Shown here: positions 1 through 9,725 of the stretch, piece by piece | Numbering within the stretch: the stretch's first letter is position 1 | How the letters are laid out: each line of letters starts with the position of its first letter | Assembly (NCBI GenBank): GCA_020024265.1 | Contig: JAHHTW010000011.1 | Span: forward strand, 1-59,782 | Direction: 5' to 3' | Source: Anaerotignum sp. | GTDB lineage: Bacteria > Bacillota > Clostridia > Lachnospirales > Anaerotignaceae | Length of the DNA: 59,782 nucleotides | Translations under genes and position numbers: made by a program | Notes under the pieces: model-generated | What the model saw: the letters and a program-made list of their open reading frames with translations, nothing else | Database searches by the model: none | What the model was told of the DNA's origin: nothing

Positions 1-850
1 CTTTCATGTTTTTTGTATTCTGCCATATAAAATACATTCTGTTTGTTATATCATATACAATCTATCTAAAAATGTCCTCTATATAAAGACATTCAAAAAC
101 TCTGCTGCTGTTATGCGCATAATCTTGCATTTGATTTTATACATACTCTTTTACAATGTCATAGATTATATTTCAGAAAGATTTCCATGCAGCAGAACCA
201 TACACGGATATTCCAAGCACATGGTTGGCGCTATATACGCCCCATTGTCAAAATGCGATATACCAATGCTATATTCCTACAATTCATACAAAGTTATCAA
301 AAAAAATAAGCACAAGGTTGGTGTGCGACAGATTCAGAGCATGCGCTTGTTTTTCTATTGCTGCAATCCAAGAGTGCTCCCTATGTTCTCAAACTTCTTT
401 TCGGGTCATATTGCATGTGTGATCCATTTCCTTTGATCAAACAGAGAAAAGGTCGCAAAGGGTGTTGGTGCATTTTACACTTTTTCCTTTTTGGGTGCTA
501 TAACCTTTTCATTTTGCAGCAAAGCAAAAAGTATACCAATCATTCTATCTATTTTCATCCTGCACCCCATGTCCTTTTTTCATCATAACCGAGCAGACAT
601 GACAGCAATATGTCATGTTCCTGATATCAAAAAATACATTTTGTTCCACTATAAAATCTTTCAAGCGCCACATCAAAAAAGAATATCCATCAGAAAGATA
701 TTTCTGCTCAGCCATACACATTGCAAAAACAAGTGATTTCCACCATAACCATACATTGCCGATGTAATTTTGACATCACTTACTATCTAACAAAAAAACA
801 CAAAAAATTATTACATTTTTATTAATTTTTTAATATTTTTTCAAAATTTC
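1..850. other. AT-rich stretch with no supported gene
   Basis: I see no gene here. The open frames are short, overlapping, rich in Cys, Phe and His, and lack ribosome binding sites, as expected for chance frames in AT-rich DNA. No tRNA-like or repeat structure was recognised. It could hold the decayed end of a gene that lies to the left of the window. Confidence 0.5.
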
Positions 851-880
851 TTGTCAACATATGTCACATTATGTTAAAAT
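851..880 (+). promoter_or_regulatory. Probable promoter of the lipoprotein gene
   Basis: A TTGTCA -35 box at 851-856 and a TAAAAT -10 box at 875-880 are 18 bp apart, in a strongly AT-rich upstream tract. The lipoprotein start codon lies about 60 bp downstream. This is a motif match only. Confidence 0.45.
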
Positions 881-942
881 TATATAGAAATATCTACAAT
901 ATTTCAAATATTGGTGTTTTTATTTTAAGGAGGCGTATGAAC

Positions 943-1779
943 ATGAAATTCAGAAAAAGATTTTTGGCAGCAGCAATGACAATGGCTATGGCAGTTGCTA
1001 TGGCAGGTTGCAACGGTGGTACTGGCGGCGATGCGGCAACAGGGTTGGACGCAGAAACATTGCTAAAAACCGCCAACGAAACAATGGCATCTGTGACAAG
1101 CTATTCTGCAGAAATGTCCGTTGTATTTGATATGGCAATGGGTGAAGAAAAAGCTGCTACAGAAATCGTTGCTAAGATGGAAGCAATGACAGATCCTTTG
1201 AAATTGAAAATGGATATGTCCACAAAAATGAACGGCGAGGAATTACAAGCATATCAAATGTATGCAATACAGGATGGTGAATCTGCTACTTCTTATATAA
1301 ATATCGGCGGTCAATGGGCAAAACAACCGATCAGTACAAATGATCTGGCTCAGTACAATGCAGAACAGAACATGGATTTATACTTAAAGAATCTGAGCAA
1401 CTTCTCCGCAACAGGTTCTGAAACCATCAATGGCAAAGAAACAACCATCGTAGAAGGTGTATTAACCGGCGATGCAATGAAAGAAGCAATGAAAACTTCC
1501 GGTTTGGATTCTGCAACAGCAAGCTTGGGGATGACAGCTGACGAAGTTATATCCATGATTGAAGGCGATATGCCTGTAAAACTGTGGATTACCGAAGATG
1601 GTTATGTAATGCAGTATGATTTGGATATGACAAAAATTATGGAAAGCTTGATGTCGGCTATGTCACAAGGGCAAGATGTTGGTCTGAAAATCAATACAAC
1701 AAGCATCAAAATGACTTGCGACAACTACAATGCAATCGAAAATATCGAACTGCCACCCGAAGCACAGAATGCAGCTTAA
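943..1779 (+). CDS. Secreted lipoprotein, DUF6612-like
   Basis: This is a 278-residue predicted lipoprotein anchored outside the membrane. A basic n-region is followed by an Ala/Met-rich hydrophobic stretch and a lipobox ending MAGC near residue 24. The mature part begins with Gly/Thr-rich sequence and then resembles the LolA/LppX-like, DUF6612-type fold of clostridial lipoproteins, with many Met residues and alternating beta strands. The start at 943 is chosen because AAGGAGG (927-933) lies 9 bp upstream; the ATG at 937 would be only 3 bp away. It stands alone between its own promoter and a strong shared terminator. The ligand is unknown, and the family call is from sequence character and is tentative. 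Confidence 0.8.
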   Translation: MKFRKRFLAAAMTMAMAVAMAGCNGGTGGDAATGLDAETLLKTANETMASVTSYSAEMSVVFDMAMGEEKAATEIVAKMEAMTDPLKLKMDMSTKMNGEELQAYQMYAIQDGESATSYINIGGQWAKQPISTNDLAQYNAEQNMDLYLKNLSNFSATGSETINGKETTIVEGVLTGDAMKEAMKTSGLDSATASLGMTADEVISMIEGDMPVKLWITEDGYVMQYDLDMTKIMESLMSAMSQGQDVGLKINTTSIKMTCDNYNAIENIELPPEAQNAA

Positions 1780-1792
1780 ATTCCTAAAAAAA

Positions 1793-1822
1793 ATCAGATG
1801 TCCCTACGACATCTGATTTTTT
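1793..1822. terminator. Bidirectional terminator
   Basis: A perfect 10-bp stem (ATCAGATGTC/GACATCTGAT) with a 5-nt loop is flanked by an A-run on the left and a T-run on the right. It sits between two convergent genes, the lipoprotein (+) and the ABC exporter operon (-), and probably serves both. Confidence 0.85.
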
Positions 1823-1852
1823 ATTTCTTACTCAATGATGGATCCTATTCTT

Positions 1853-3595
1853 TCATGCAAACTGACTCATATACAATGCCGCATATTTACCATTCTTTTG
1901 CATCAATTCCTCATGATTTCCTACTTCTTTGATATCGCCATCTTCCATATAAAGAATCATATCTGCATCCCGAATGGTGGAAAGACGATGGGCAATGACA
2001 AAGCTGGTGCGTCCCTTCATCAGTTCTGCCATTGCTTTTTGTATCAACACCTCTGTATGTGTATCTACATTGCTGGTAGCTTCATCCAATATCAAAATTT
2101 CCGGATCAGACGCTATGGCTCTGGCAATGGTCAAAAGCTGTCGTTCTCCCTGAGAAATATTCTCTGCGCCCTTGCTCAAAAGCATATCATATCCTCCTGG
2201 CAATGTCTTTATAAAATTATGTGCACAGGCAGATTTCGCAGATGCAACGATTTTCTCTTTTGACATATCTCCCTCTGCATATCCTATATTTTCTCCAATG
2301 GTTCCTTCAAAAAGCCATGTATCCTGAAGCACCATACCAAAACGATTGCGTAATTCCGCTCTGGACATATCTTTGATATTCACACCATCTACCAATATCG
2401 CACCGTCATCAATCTCATAAAAACGCATCAAAAGATTAATCAATGTTGTTTTGCCTGCACCAGTAGGGCCAACAACAGCCACCTTTTGCCCTGATTCCAC
2501 AGTCAAATTGACTCCTTTCATCAGTAGACATTCTGGCGTATATCCGAATTTTACATTCTGAAATGTAACATGACCACTATGGTCTTGCGGAACAATACAA
2601 TGTTCTTCCTCCGGCACTTCTTCCTCTGCATCCAACAATGCAAACACACGATTTCCTGCCGCTGCTGCCGCACCCATGCTACTTACCATACCTGAAAGTG
2701 TGGAAAATGGTTCTGCAAAACGTCTGGTATATTCCAGCATTGCTTGCACATTCCCTATCGCAATCTGCCCGGAAATTGCCCAAAAGCAACCAATGACCGC
2801 ACACAGAACATATCCCAAATCATTCACCAGCGTTGTAATCGGGCTGATTGCTCCGGCAGTGGTTTCCGCTTTACATGCTGTATCTTTCAACGCTTCATTC
2901 AATTCTGTAAATGTTTGTCTTGCTCGTTTTTGATAATTGAAGGATTGTACCACCTGATGACCATTATATATCTCCTCTATATGACCATTGAGTTTACCCA
3001 GTAAATTTTGTTGCTTTCTATAATACGTTTTGCTTGCCTTCAGCACACCTGTTGCACTCATCAACGACAGCGGCACCATAATGATTGGAATAAGCGCTAA
3101 CCTTGGACTGATTGTCAGCATCATCAACAACACGCCAATGGCTTTTGTAATTTGTGTCACTGCTGCCGTTAGATTATAGCTGATGGCAGTATTGATGGTA
3201 TCTACATCATTGGTAATCACACTTAAAATATCGCCATGTGTATGCCTATCATAATAACTGAGATTTAAGCGATGCATTTTTGCATCAATGTCCTTACGCA
3301 ATACTTGCATCACATTGGCTGTAATCTGCGCCATACCAAAACCCTGTAAAAATGAAAACAGTTGAGAAACCAAATATAACCCAATCAAAATACACAAAAG
3401 CCAAACAATGGTTTCCCAATAAAACATACCATCTACGATACTGTCAAATAAAGCAGTCGTTACTTTTCCAATCACAAAGGGTGCCAAAACCATAAATGCG
3501 GTACTGATGACGGCTGCAAGCAAAATGAAAAACAAATGCAGGCGATATGCCTTCAGATATTGCAGCAAGCGTTTGAATACAGTGATATTTTTCAT
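1853..3595 (-). CDS. ABC exporter half-transporter, canonical ATPase subunit
   Basis: This 580-residue exporter half has an N-terminal six-helix ABC transmembrane domain (about 1-310) and a C-terminal nucleotide-binding domain. The NBD shows Walker A GPTGAGKTT, signature ISQGERQ and Walker B LILDE with the catalytic Glu. It is the consensus-type partner of the upstream gene, as in BmrC/BmrD, LmrC/LmrD or TM287/TM288 heterodimers. The start at 3595 has AAAGGAGG 9 bp upstream, inside the end of the preceding gene; only 1 bp separates the genes, so translation is probably coupled. The likely role is multidrug or lipid/peptide export. The substrate cannot be read from the sequence. Confidence 0.92.
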   Translation of the reverse strand: MKNITVFKRLLQYLKAYRLHLFFILLAAVISTAFMVLAPFVIGKVTTALFDSIVDGMFYWETIVWLLCILIGLYLVSQLFSFLQGFGMAQITANVMQVLRKDIDAKMHRLNLSYYDRHTHGDILSVITNDVDTINTAISYNLTAAVTQITKAIGVLLMMLTISPRLALIPIIMVPLSLMSATGVLKASKTYYRKQQNLLGKLNGHIEEIYNGHQVVQSFNYQKRARQTFTELNEALKDTACKAETTAGAISPITTLVNDLGYVLCAVIGCFWAISGQIAIGNVQAMLEYTRRFAEPFSTLSGMVSSMGAAAAAGNRVFALLDAEEEVPEEEHCIVPQDHSGHVTFQNVKFGYTPECLLMKGVNLTVESGQKVAVVGPTGAGKTTLINLLMRFYEIDDGAILVDGVNIKDMSRAELRNRFGMVLQDTWLFEGTIGENIGYAEGDMSKEKIVASAKSACAHNFIKTLPGGYDMLLSKGAENISQGERQLLTIARAIASDPEILILDEATSNVDTHTEVLIQKAMAELMKGRTSFVIAHRLSTIRDADMILYMEDGDIKEVGNHEELMQKNGKYAALYMSQFA

Positions 3596-3596
3596 A

Positions 3597-5321
3597 TTAT
3601 ATAGCCTCCTTTCCCAGCTGTATCTCTGCAATTTCTCGATACATAGGGCAGGTTTGTATCAATTCTTCATGCGTTCCCTTTCCCACAATTTGCCCATCAT
3701 CTACCACAAGAATACAATCCGCATTTCTGATTGTGCTAATACGCTGGGCTATGAGGATGATGGTTGCATCTCCCACAGCTTCTTTTAAATTTTGACGCAG
3801 CTGTCTGTCTGTTTTCATATCCAAAGCCGAGAAACTATCATCAAACACATAAATTTCCGGTTGCTTCATCATCACTCGAGCAATTGCCATTCTCTGACGC
3901 TGACCTCCCGACAGATTGGTTCCGCCTTGCGCAATGGAATCATGGTATCCCTCCTTTTTTTTGACAATAAATTCCTCTGCACAAGCAATCTTGGCAGCAC
4001 GTTTCCAATCTTCTTCTGTACCATGCTCTTTGCCAAAATTGAGATTGGTACTAATATCTCCTGTAAACAACACATTCTTTTGCGGAACATATCCAATCAA
4101 AGAGCGCAAATCCTCTAACTTGTATTCTTTTGCATTCACTCCATCAATCAAAACCTCTCCAAACAAGGGATCATATAGGCGAGGAATGAGTTTTAATATA
4201 CTCGATTTCCCATGCCCGGTGCCTCCGATTATGGCTGTTACCTCTCCCGGATGTGAAACAAAGCTAATATCTTTCAATATGGGTTCTTCCGCATCCGGAT
4301 AGGCAAATGTCACATTTCTAAATTCTACAGTTGCTCGCAGCGGACGCTGCTCCAGAGGAAAGCTTCCATCCTGTATACTGCTTTCCGTTTCCAATACCTC
4401 GGCAATCCGTTTTGCACAGGCATAGCTTGTGGGAAATATCATAATAACCATCGAAAGTATCATCACAGAAGTAAGCACCATACTGATATATTGGCTGTTT
4501 GCCACCAAAGATCCGACCTCCATCTCACCGGACTCTATATAGTGTGCGCCCATACCCAGTACCGCTGCCGTAGTCACACCAAAAATCACATTGATTGCAG
4601 GCATCACTGTACTCCCAAGACGACCCACCGTCCTTGCTGTCACTGCATAGTCTACATTGGCCTCATGAAATCGCTCGCTCTCTGCTTGCTGCTTATTGAA
4701 GGCACGAATCACACGTACACCTTCCAATGACTCCAAAAACAAACGATTGATTTTATCCAATTTCTTACGCAGTTTCATGGAATAACGAGATGCAAGCACC
4801 ATAATCACAGCCATAACCGATACCAAAATCGGAATGGCAATGGTCAGCACAGAACTGACTTTCCCACCAGTTGCAGCCGAAAACACCAATCCCGCCACTG
4901 CCATCATTGGTGCCAACAATCCCATGCGCAGCAGCAAGGATAAAAAATTCTGTACATTGGTGATATCTGAAGTACTACGTGTCACAAGGCTTGCTGTACC
5001 AAATCGATCCATCTCCGCTGCGGAAAAGCTCTCTACCTTTTCAAATACCGCTTCTCGCAAATTTGCTGCAAACTCTGTAGAAATACGAGCAGCAATCTTC
5101 ACAGAAAAAAAATTGATGATACATGAAAACACAGTGATTGTTGCCATAATGATTCCCAAAATACCAATGACATTTCGCTGATCCACCATAACACCTCGAT
5201 TGATCATCTGTGCCAAAAAGGATGGCAGCAGCATACTTCCAACCGCAGAGATTAAGACCAACAATAAAAGCCCTACAACTTGATGTCCCTTCAGCTTTAC
5301 TTTTGAAAAAATTGTTTTCAT
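3597..5321 (-). CDS. ABC exporter half-transporter, degenerate ATPase subunit
   Basis: This 574-residue protein is the first gene of the exporter pair. It has an N-terminal six-helix transmembrane domain and a C-terminal NBD with Walker A GGTGHGKSS and a full LSGGQRQR signature. The Walker B motif is YVFDD, so an Asp replaces the catalytic Glu. That asymmetry is the hallmark of heterodimeric ABC exporters, where this subunit's ATP site is non-hydrolytic. The start is placed at 5321 because GAGGG lies about 10 bp upstream; an ATG 23 codons earlier lacks a ribosome binding site. No dedicated regulator gene is adjacent. Confidence 0.92.
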   Translation of the reverse strand: MKTIFSKVKLKGHQVVGLLLLVLISAVGSMLLPSFLAQMINRGVMVDQRNVIGILGIIMATITVFSCIINFFSVKIAARISTEFAANLREAVFEKVESFSAAEMDRFGTASLVTRSTSDITNVQNFLSLLLRMGLLAPMMAVAGLVFSAATGGKVSSVLTIAIPILVSVMAVIMVLASRYSMKLRKKLDKINRLFLESLEGVRVIRAFNKQQAESERFHEANVDYAVTARTVGRLGSTVMPAINVIFGVTTAAVLGMGAHYIESGEMEVGSLVANSQYISMVLTSVMILSMVIMIFPTSYACAKRIAEVLETESSIQDGSFPLEQRPLRATVEFRNVTFAYPDAEEPILKDISFVSHPGEVTAIIGGTGHGKSSILKLIPRLYDPLFGEVLIDGVNAKEYKLEDLRSLIGYVPQKNVLFTGDISTNLNFGKEHGTEEDWKRAAKIACAEEFIVKKKEGYHDSIAQGGTNLSGGQRQRMAIARVMMKQPEIYVFDDSFSALDMKTDRQLRQNLKEAVGDATIILIAQRISTIRNADCILVVDDGQIVGKGTHEELIQTCPMYREIAEIQLGKEAI

Positions 5322-5390
5322 ATTCGTTTTTCCCTCTTTTCTATCATGGATATTATGTTTCGGAGCATTTTTGTACCCTATGCGATCCAT

Positions 5391-5975
5391 TTATATTGTA
5401 ATACCATAAATACGCAAATTTTTAGACATTTCCTCTTGCATCAATCAACCAGAAGTACATCATTTTGATAAAGCTCCCATCATTATTTCTATACGCTTCT
5501 GACATTTTGTGATCACATCAGAAATTTTATGCTTTTGCCATTTATGCCATTTCAAAGTGCTTCTATGAAAGTAGGAATAGAAAAATGCCCAATTCCTTGA
5601 GAAATCAGGCATTTTTTACTCCAATCATATGATTTTTCATTATTTCTGCTTATTTGGAAAACATGATTGATATCCATTGAATGTTCGTAGTGTCAATTGT
5701 CATATCTTTATGCAAACCAAATTGTATCATCATTTCTTAATATTTTTATGGTTCAATTTGAAAAACCATAGCGGGCTTATATGCTTGTCAAATATATAAA
5801 TATGTTCCAAATTTTCTTTTATTGTATACCATATACAATCTTCTGTCAATGATATTGCCCATATACATAGGATTGGAGCGACATCTCAAAATAAAAATTG
5901 CTTTACTTTTTCAAATCAAAATTCCAAAGCCAGCGCTACAATCCTTCATACAAACTTCAAGACACCCCCATTTGG
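5391..5975. other. Intergenic region with inverted repeats, no gene seen
   Basis: No plausible coding frame is present. The stretch contains a terminator-like hairpin (5581-5617) and an 8-3-8 inverted repeat ATTGTATA-CCA-TATACAAT at 5821-5839 that resembles a dimeric repressor site. Neither is obviously attached to a neighbouring gene. The left neighbour is the start of the exporter operon on the minus strand and the right neighbour is the sigma-factor promoter. Confidence 0.5.
5581..5617. terminator. Orphan terminator-like hairpin
   Basis: A 9-bp stem AAAAATGCC/GGCATTTTT with an 18-nt loop is followed by a T-run on the plus strand. No recognised gene ends here on either strand, so it may terminate an unannotated small RNA. 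Confidence 0.4.
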
Positions 5976-5981
5976 ATATGA

Positions 5982-6006
5982 TATAATAACTCAAACAAAC
6001 GTTTGA
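5982..6006 (+). promoter_or_regulatory. Sigma-gene promoter with adjacent inverted repeat
   Basis: A TATAAT -10 box at 5982-5987 is followed at once by the inverted repeat TCAAAC-N4-GTTTGA (5991-6006), which would overlap the transcription start. The placement fits a repressor operator for the sigma/anti-sigma operon. The -35 region is not clear. Confidence 0.45.
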
Positions 6007-6134
6007 ACCAATAAAATATACGCAACATACAATTCTAAAAAAAAGCACAATTTGTTGTAACATTTTGCAAAGTGGATCGTCCTATAAGTAAGAGATCAGA
6101 TGCAGAAATGTTGAGAAAGGAGGCAATGAGGGTG

Positions 6135-6608
6135 ATGGATTTTGAAAAAGTATATTCGGAATACTATGACACAGTTTTTCGCTATATTCTGTCTATTTGC
6201 AAAGATGAGGCATGGGCAGAAGAAATCACCCAGGAAGCTTTCTTCAAAGCACTGAAAAATATCGACTCCTTTCAAGGTAAATGTAAGTTACGTGTCTGGT
6301 TGTGTCAGATTGCAAAGAACACTTTTTACACAGATGCGAAAAAGCGCAGCCGAGAAATATCCGATTTCACGCTTGCATCCATACCGGTTTCTGATACCAG
6401 TCAGCAGGATTTGATGCGTAAAGAAGATGCGTTTGAAATACACAAAGCGCTGCACATGCTTGATGAACCTTATAAAGAAGTTTTTTGGATGCGTACATTT
6501 GGAGAGCTTTCGTTCAAAGACATTGGTATGCTGTTTGGAAAAACCGAAAGTTGGGCAAGAGTGACTTATCATCGTGCCAAAATAAAAATAAAGGGGGAAT
6601 TTCTGTGA
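6135..6608 (+). CDS. ECF-type RNA polymerase sigma factor
   Basis: This is a 157-residue extracytoplasmic-function sigma factor. Region 2 (about 10-75) has the typical DEAWAEEITQEAFFKAL segment and region 4 (about 105-155) has a helix-turn-helix near SFKDIGMLFGKTESWARV. It directs RNA polymerase to a stress regulon. The start at 6135 lies 11 bp after AAGGAGG (6116-6123); the ATG at 6126 is too close to that site. Its stop codon overlaps the GTG start of the anti-sigma gene (GTGA), the usual coupled arrangement. The regulon signal is unknown. Confidence 0.9.
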   Translation: MDFEKVYSEYYDTVFRYILSICKDEAWAEEITQEAFFKALKNIDSFQGKCKLRVWLCQIAKNTFYTDAKKRSREISDFTLASIPVSDTSQQDLMRKEDAFEIHKALHMLDEPYKEVFWMRTFGELSFKDIGMLFGKTESWARVTYHRAKIKIKGEFL

Positions 6609-7279
6609 AATATCCATGCAATGTGATTCGTGATCTGCTGCCGCTCTATTTGGATGAGGTATGCAGCATAGAGAGCAGGAAAATGATCGAGGAACATTTA
6701 AAAGAATGCTTAGATTGTAAAGCTTATATGGATGCAATGTCAGAGGAGGAGCCAAAAGCAGATGCCTACAGACAGATTGATCCAGCAGAGGAATGTCAAA
6801 AGGCTTCTTCCTTTCGAGCTGTCCAGAAAAGAATACTGAGAAAACAAATTCTTACCGCAGTTGTTGCGATCCTCATGATAGTAGGTATCAGTGCTGCTGT
6901 CATTGGAGTGCTCAAAAACACCCAGCGAATTGTTGAATATAAAAACAATCTTTCTGTTTCAATGGTTGATGGCAGTTTGATGGGACGACTCTATGGCAGC
7001 TCCTATACAAATCTGAAAATCAAAAATATCTCTGTTGGTGATGATGAATCATCTCCTACTTACATTTTTTATCGAATATCTGATACGGTTTGGGATGATA
7101 TTTCTACAGGAAAGCATATGATGACGGAATATGTAATATGTCCTAAAGAAAAAAATGCAGATAGGATTGATCGTGTCTATTACTATACCGGAGAATTCAC
7201 CAACCTTGAAAATATGAATGAAGCCGAATTGCAAACCGTTATCGAAGGCTCTATTCTACTTTGGGAAAAAACGAAATAA
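6605..7279 (+). CDS. Zinc-finger anti-sigma factor, single-pass membrane protein
   Basis: This 224-residue protein starts with GTG at 6605, inside the sigma stop codon, with GGGGG upstream. The N-terminal cytoplasmic domain (about 1-50) carries the zf-HC2/ZAS signature H-x3-C-x2-C (EHLKECLDC), which binds and inhibits ECF sigma factors. One transmembrane helix follows at about 80-100 (ILTAVVAILMIVGISAAVIG). The roughly 120-residue extracytoplasmic part has no recognised domain and is presumably the sensor. Regulation is probably by regulated proteolysis or ligand sensing; no site-1 protease gene is adjacent. Confidence 0.88.
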   Translation: MKYPCNVIRDLLPLYLDEVCSIESRKMIEEHLKECLDCKAYMDAMSEEEPKADAYRQIDPAEECQKASSFRAVQKRILRKQILTAVVAILMIVGISAAVIGVLKNTQRIVEYKNNLSVSMVDGSLMGRLYGSSYTNLKIKNISVGDDESSPTYIFYRISDTVWDDISTGKHMMTEYVICPKEKNADRIDRVYYYTGEFTNLENMNEAELQTVIEGSILLWEKTK

Positions 7280-7347
7280 TACAGTTTATTGATTTTTACC
7301 GATATTGCAGCAAATGATTCACAGAAACGGAAGTTTGTTGATGAAAA

Positions 7348-7388
7348 AAACAGGCATCACCAAGATTTTATCTTGATGGCGCCTGTTT
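7348..7388. terminator. Terminator between anti-sigma and hcp genes
   Basis: A long interrupted stem pairs AAACAGGC with GCCTGTTT and has an inner CAAGAT/ATCTTG stem. A-rich sequence lies on the left. It sits between convergent genes and can serve both directions. Confidence 0.75.
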
Positions 7389-7489
7389 CCTTTGACTTAT
7401 CCCCCTGTCAGACAGAGGCTCTATATCCGTAATGATTGTCGATTGCCGTTGTATGATCACCCATCGAAAAGCAGATGGTATGTTTTCAT

Positions 7490-9130
7490 TTATGCATCTG
7501 CACCAAAAAATAATTTCATATCATCTTCTACTGTTCCAATTCCTGCAATACCAAAATTTTCAATCAGAACATTTGCTACATTGGGACTCAAAAATGCTGG
7601 AAGTGTCGGTCCAAGATGAATGTTTTTCACACCCAAGGAAAGCAATGCCAGCAATACAATTACAGCTTTTTGCTCATACCATGCAATGTTATATACAATT
7701 GGCAAATCATTGATATCCTCTAAGCCAAACGCTTCTTTCAGCTTCAGCGCAATCACTGCCAAAGAATAACAGTCATTGCACTGCCCTGCATCCAGTACAC
7801 GAGGAATCCCACCAATATCTCCCAAAGGCAGTTTGTTATATTTATATTTTGCACAGCCTGCTGTCAGTATCACCGTATCCTTGGGCAGTGCTTTTGCAAA
7901 TTCTGTATAGTAATCACGACTTTTTGCACGACCATCACAACCGCCCAGCACTACAAATTTCTTGATTGCGCCATTTTTTACAGCTGCAATCACCTGATCT
8001 GCCAAAGCAAGTACCTGTGCATGTGCAAAACCACCAACTATTTCCCCTGTTTCAATTTCTGTAGGAGCAGGACAGCGTTTTGCATGTGCAATGATTGCAG
8101 AGAAATCTTTTTGTTCGCCTACAGTTCCGGGAATATGTGTACATTCGGGATATCCAGCCGCACCTGTGGTATACATGCGATCTTTGTAGCTATCCTTCGG
8201 TGGTACAATACAGTTTGTTGTCATCAGAATGGGACCGTTGAATGTTTCAAATTCTTCCTTCTGTTTCCACCATGCATTTCCGTAGTTCCCTACAAAATTG
8301 GAATATTTTTTGAATGCAGGATAGTAATGTGCCGGCAGCATTTCTGAATGTGTATACACATCTACACCACTGCCCTGTGTCTGTTCCAGCAGCATTTCTA
8401 AATCTTTCAGATCATGACCGGATACCAAAATACCAGGATTTTTTCCTACACCAATATTCACTTTTGTGATTTCAGGATTGCCATATGTGCTGGTATTGGC
8501 ATGATCCAACAATGCCATACCAGAAACACCATATTTCCCTGTTTCCAGCGCCAATGCAACCAGATCCTCTACGCCAAGGCGGTCATCCAGCGTTGCTGCC
8601 AACGCTCTTTGCAGGAAAGCATCCACTTCTGCATCTTCCCAAAGCAGCATATTGGCATGCTTGGAATATGCAGACAAGCCTTTCAACCCATAGGTAATCA
8701 GTTCACGCAAGGAACGAATATCTTCGTCTTTTGTGGAAAGCACACCAACTTTACTTGCTTTTTCAGTCCAGTCATCAGAACCATCCCAGATTGCCGCTTC
8801 AGCAAGCCCGCTTGTATCCTCGACCTGTTTGAGCAGCTCTGCCTTTTCATTGAGCGTCATCTGTATTCTGTCTTCAATGCTTTCCCGATCAAAGTTTGCA
8901 TTGGTAATGGTGATAAACAGATTGAGTGTAATCAAATGATTGATTTTGCCGGATACTTCTTTTCCTTCGCTGCGCAATGTGGTTGTCACAGCAGCAATCC
9001 CCTTTGTTACATAAACCAACAAGTCCTGCATTGCTGCCACATCCGGCTTTTTCCCACACACACCAGACATGGTACATCCCTTACATCCAGCAGTTTCTTG
9101 ACATTGATAACAAAACATTTTTTCTTCCAT
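7490..9130 (-). CDS. hcp: Hybrid-cluster protein (hydroxylamine reductase)
   Basis: This 546-residue protein matches the class II hybrid-cluster proteins of strict anaerobes. The N-terminal Cys pattern C7-x2-C10-x8-C19-x5-C25 binds the [4Fe-4S] cluster, and later segments around GCDGRAKSRDYY and GQCNDCYS supply hybrid-cluster ligands. The family reduces hydroxylamine in vitro and is linked to nitric oxide detoxification and S-nitrosylation. The start at 9130 has GGAGG 7 bp upstream. It follows a small cupin gene on the same strand by 75 bp and is probably co-transcribed from the palindrome-bearing promoter further upstream. Confidence 0.96.
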   Translation of the reverse strand: MEEKMFCYQCQETAGCKGCTMSGVCGKKPDVAAMQDLLVYVTKGIAAVTTTLRSEGKEVSGKINHLITLNLFITITNANFDRESIEDRIQMTLNEKAELLKQVEDTSGLAEAAIWDGSDDWTEKASKVGVLSTKDEDIRSLRELITYGLKGLSAYSKHANMLLWEDAEVDAFLQRALAATLDDRLGVEDLVALALETGKYGVSGMALLDHANTSTYGNPEITKVNIGVGKNPGILVSGHDLKDLEMLLEQTQGSGVDVYTHSEMLPAHYYPAFKKYSNFVGNYGNAWWKQKEEFETFNGPILMTTNCIVPPKDSYKDRMYTTGAAGYPECTHIPGTVGEQKDFSAIIAHAKRCPAPTEIETGEIVGGFAHAQVLALADQVIAAVKNGAIKKFVVLGGCDGRAKSRDYYTEFAKALPKDTVILTAGCAKYKYNKLPLGDIGGIPRVLDAGQCNDCYSLAVIALKLKEAFGLEDINDLPIVYNIAWYEQKAVIVLLALLSLGVKNIHLGPTLPAFLSPNVANVLIENFGIAGIGTVEDDMKLFFGADA

Positions 9131-9205
9131 ATAAAAACCTCCTTACAATATACATGGACAACATTTCCAGCTGTAATTGATATTTTCTGCAAATGGTATA
9201 TTGCC

Positions 9206-9544
9206 TTACACAGCAAATACAACCACCAAAAGCATCTTAAACAATTCCTCTGCATACACGGCATGCGGATGCCCTGCCGGCATTACAATGGATTCCCCCT
9301 CATGCAGCAAATACTCTACACCATCAATGGTGATTTTTCCAATACCATCCAAACAGGTGACAAACGCATCCCCACCTGATTGATGCGTGCTGATTTCTTC
9401 TCCTTTTGCAAAAGCGAATAATGTCACACTGACAGCCGGATTCTGTGCCAGTGTTTTACGAACCACCTGTCCATCCTGATAAAAGACTTGGTCTTTTAAT
9501 GTTACGACTTCTGACTGAACGATGTTTTGGATTTTTACGCTCAT
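9206..9544 (-). CDS. Small cupin-domain protein upstream of hcp
   Basis: This is a 112-residue single-domain cupin. The first cupin motif is represented by ISTHQSGGDAFVTCLDG and the second by MPAGHPHAVYA, giving plausible metal-binding His residues. The start at 9544 follows a run of G residues about 7 bp upstream; the longer frame adds 17 residues without a site. Cupins of this size often accompany hybrid-cluster genes in clostridia, so a role in nitrosative or oxidative stress is inferred from context. The ligand and enzymatic activity are unknown. Confidence 0.85.
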   Translation of the reverse strand: MSVKIQNIVQSEVVTLKDQVFYQDGQVVRKTLAQNPAVSVTLFAFAKGEEISTHQSGGDAFVTCLDGIGKITIDGVEYLLHEGESIVMPAGHPHAVYAEELFKMLLVVVFAV

Positions 9545-9682
9545 ACAAAATCCCCCCCATTCTATTTCTGATCCATTCTGTGATTTTATTCTCATAGAAA
9601 ATGGTTTTGATATTGATACAAAAAAATGGAAATCATACCAGAATATCTATTTCGTTTCCTCTTATATTTTTGATCTGCCATC

Positions 9683-9725
9683 ACTATAAAATATTACACG
9701 TGTTTTGTATGTTGTTAAAACAACA
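9683..9725 (-). promoter_or_regulatory. Fnr/Crp-type site and promoter of the cupin-hcp operon
   Basis: A palindrome TGTTGT-N4-ACAACA spans 9710-9725. On the minus strand a -10 box TATAGT lies at 9688-9683. This puts the predicted start near 9676, exactly 41.5 bp from the palindrome centre, the standard class II position for Crp/Fnr-family activators. HcpR-type regulators of hcp belong to that family; the identity of the regulator is inferred. Confidence 0.55.

Noticed and set aside
113..736. Several 60-110-codon frames at the left edge
   Set aside because: They overlap each other in different frames, have no ribosome binding sites and no recognisable sequence. Nothing supports a gene.
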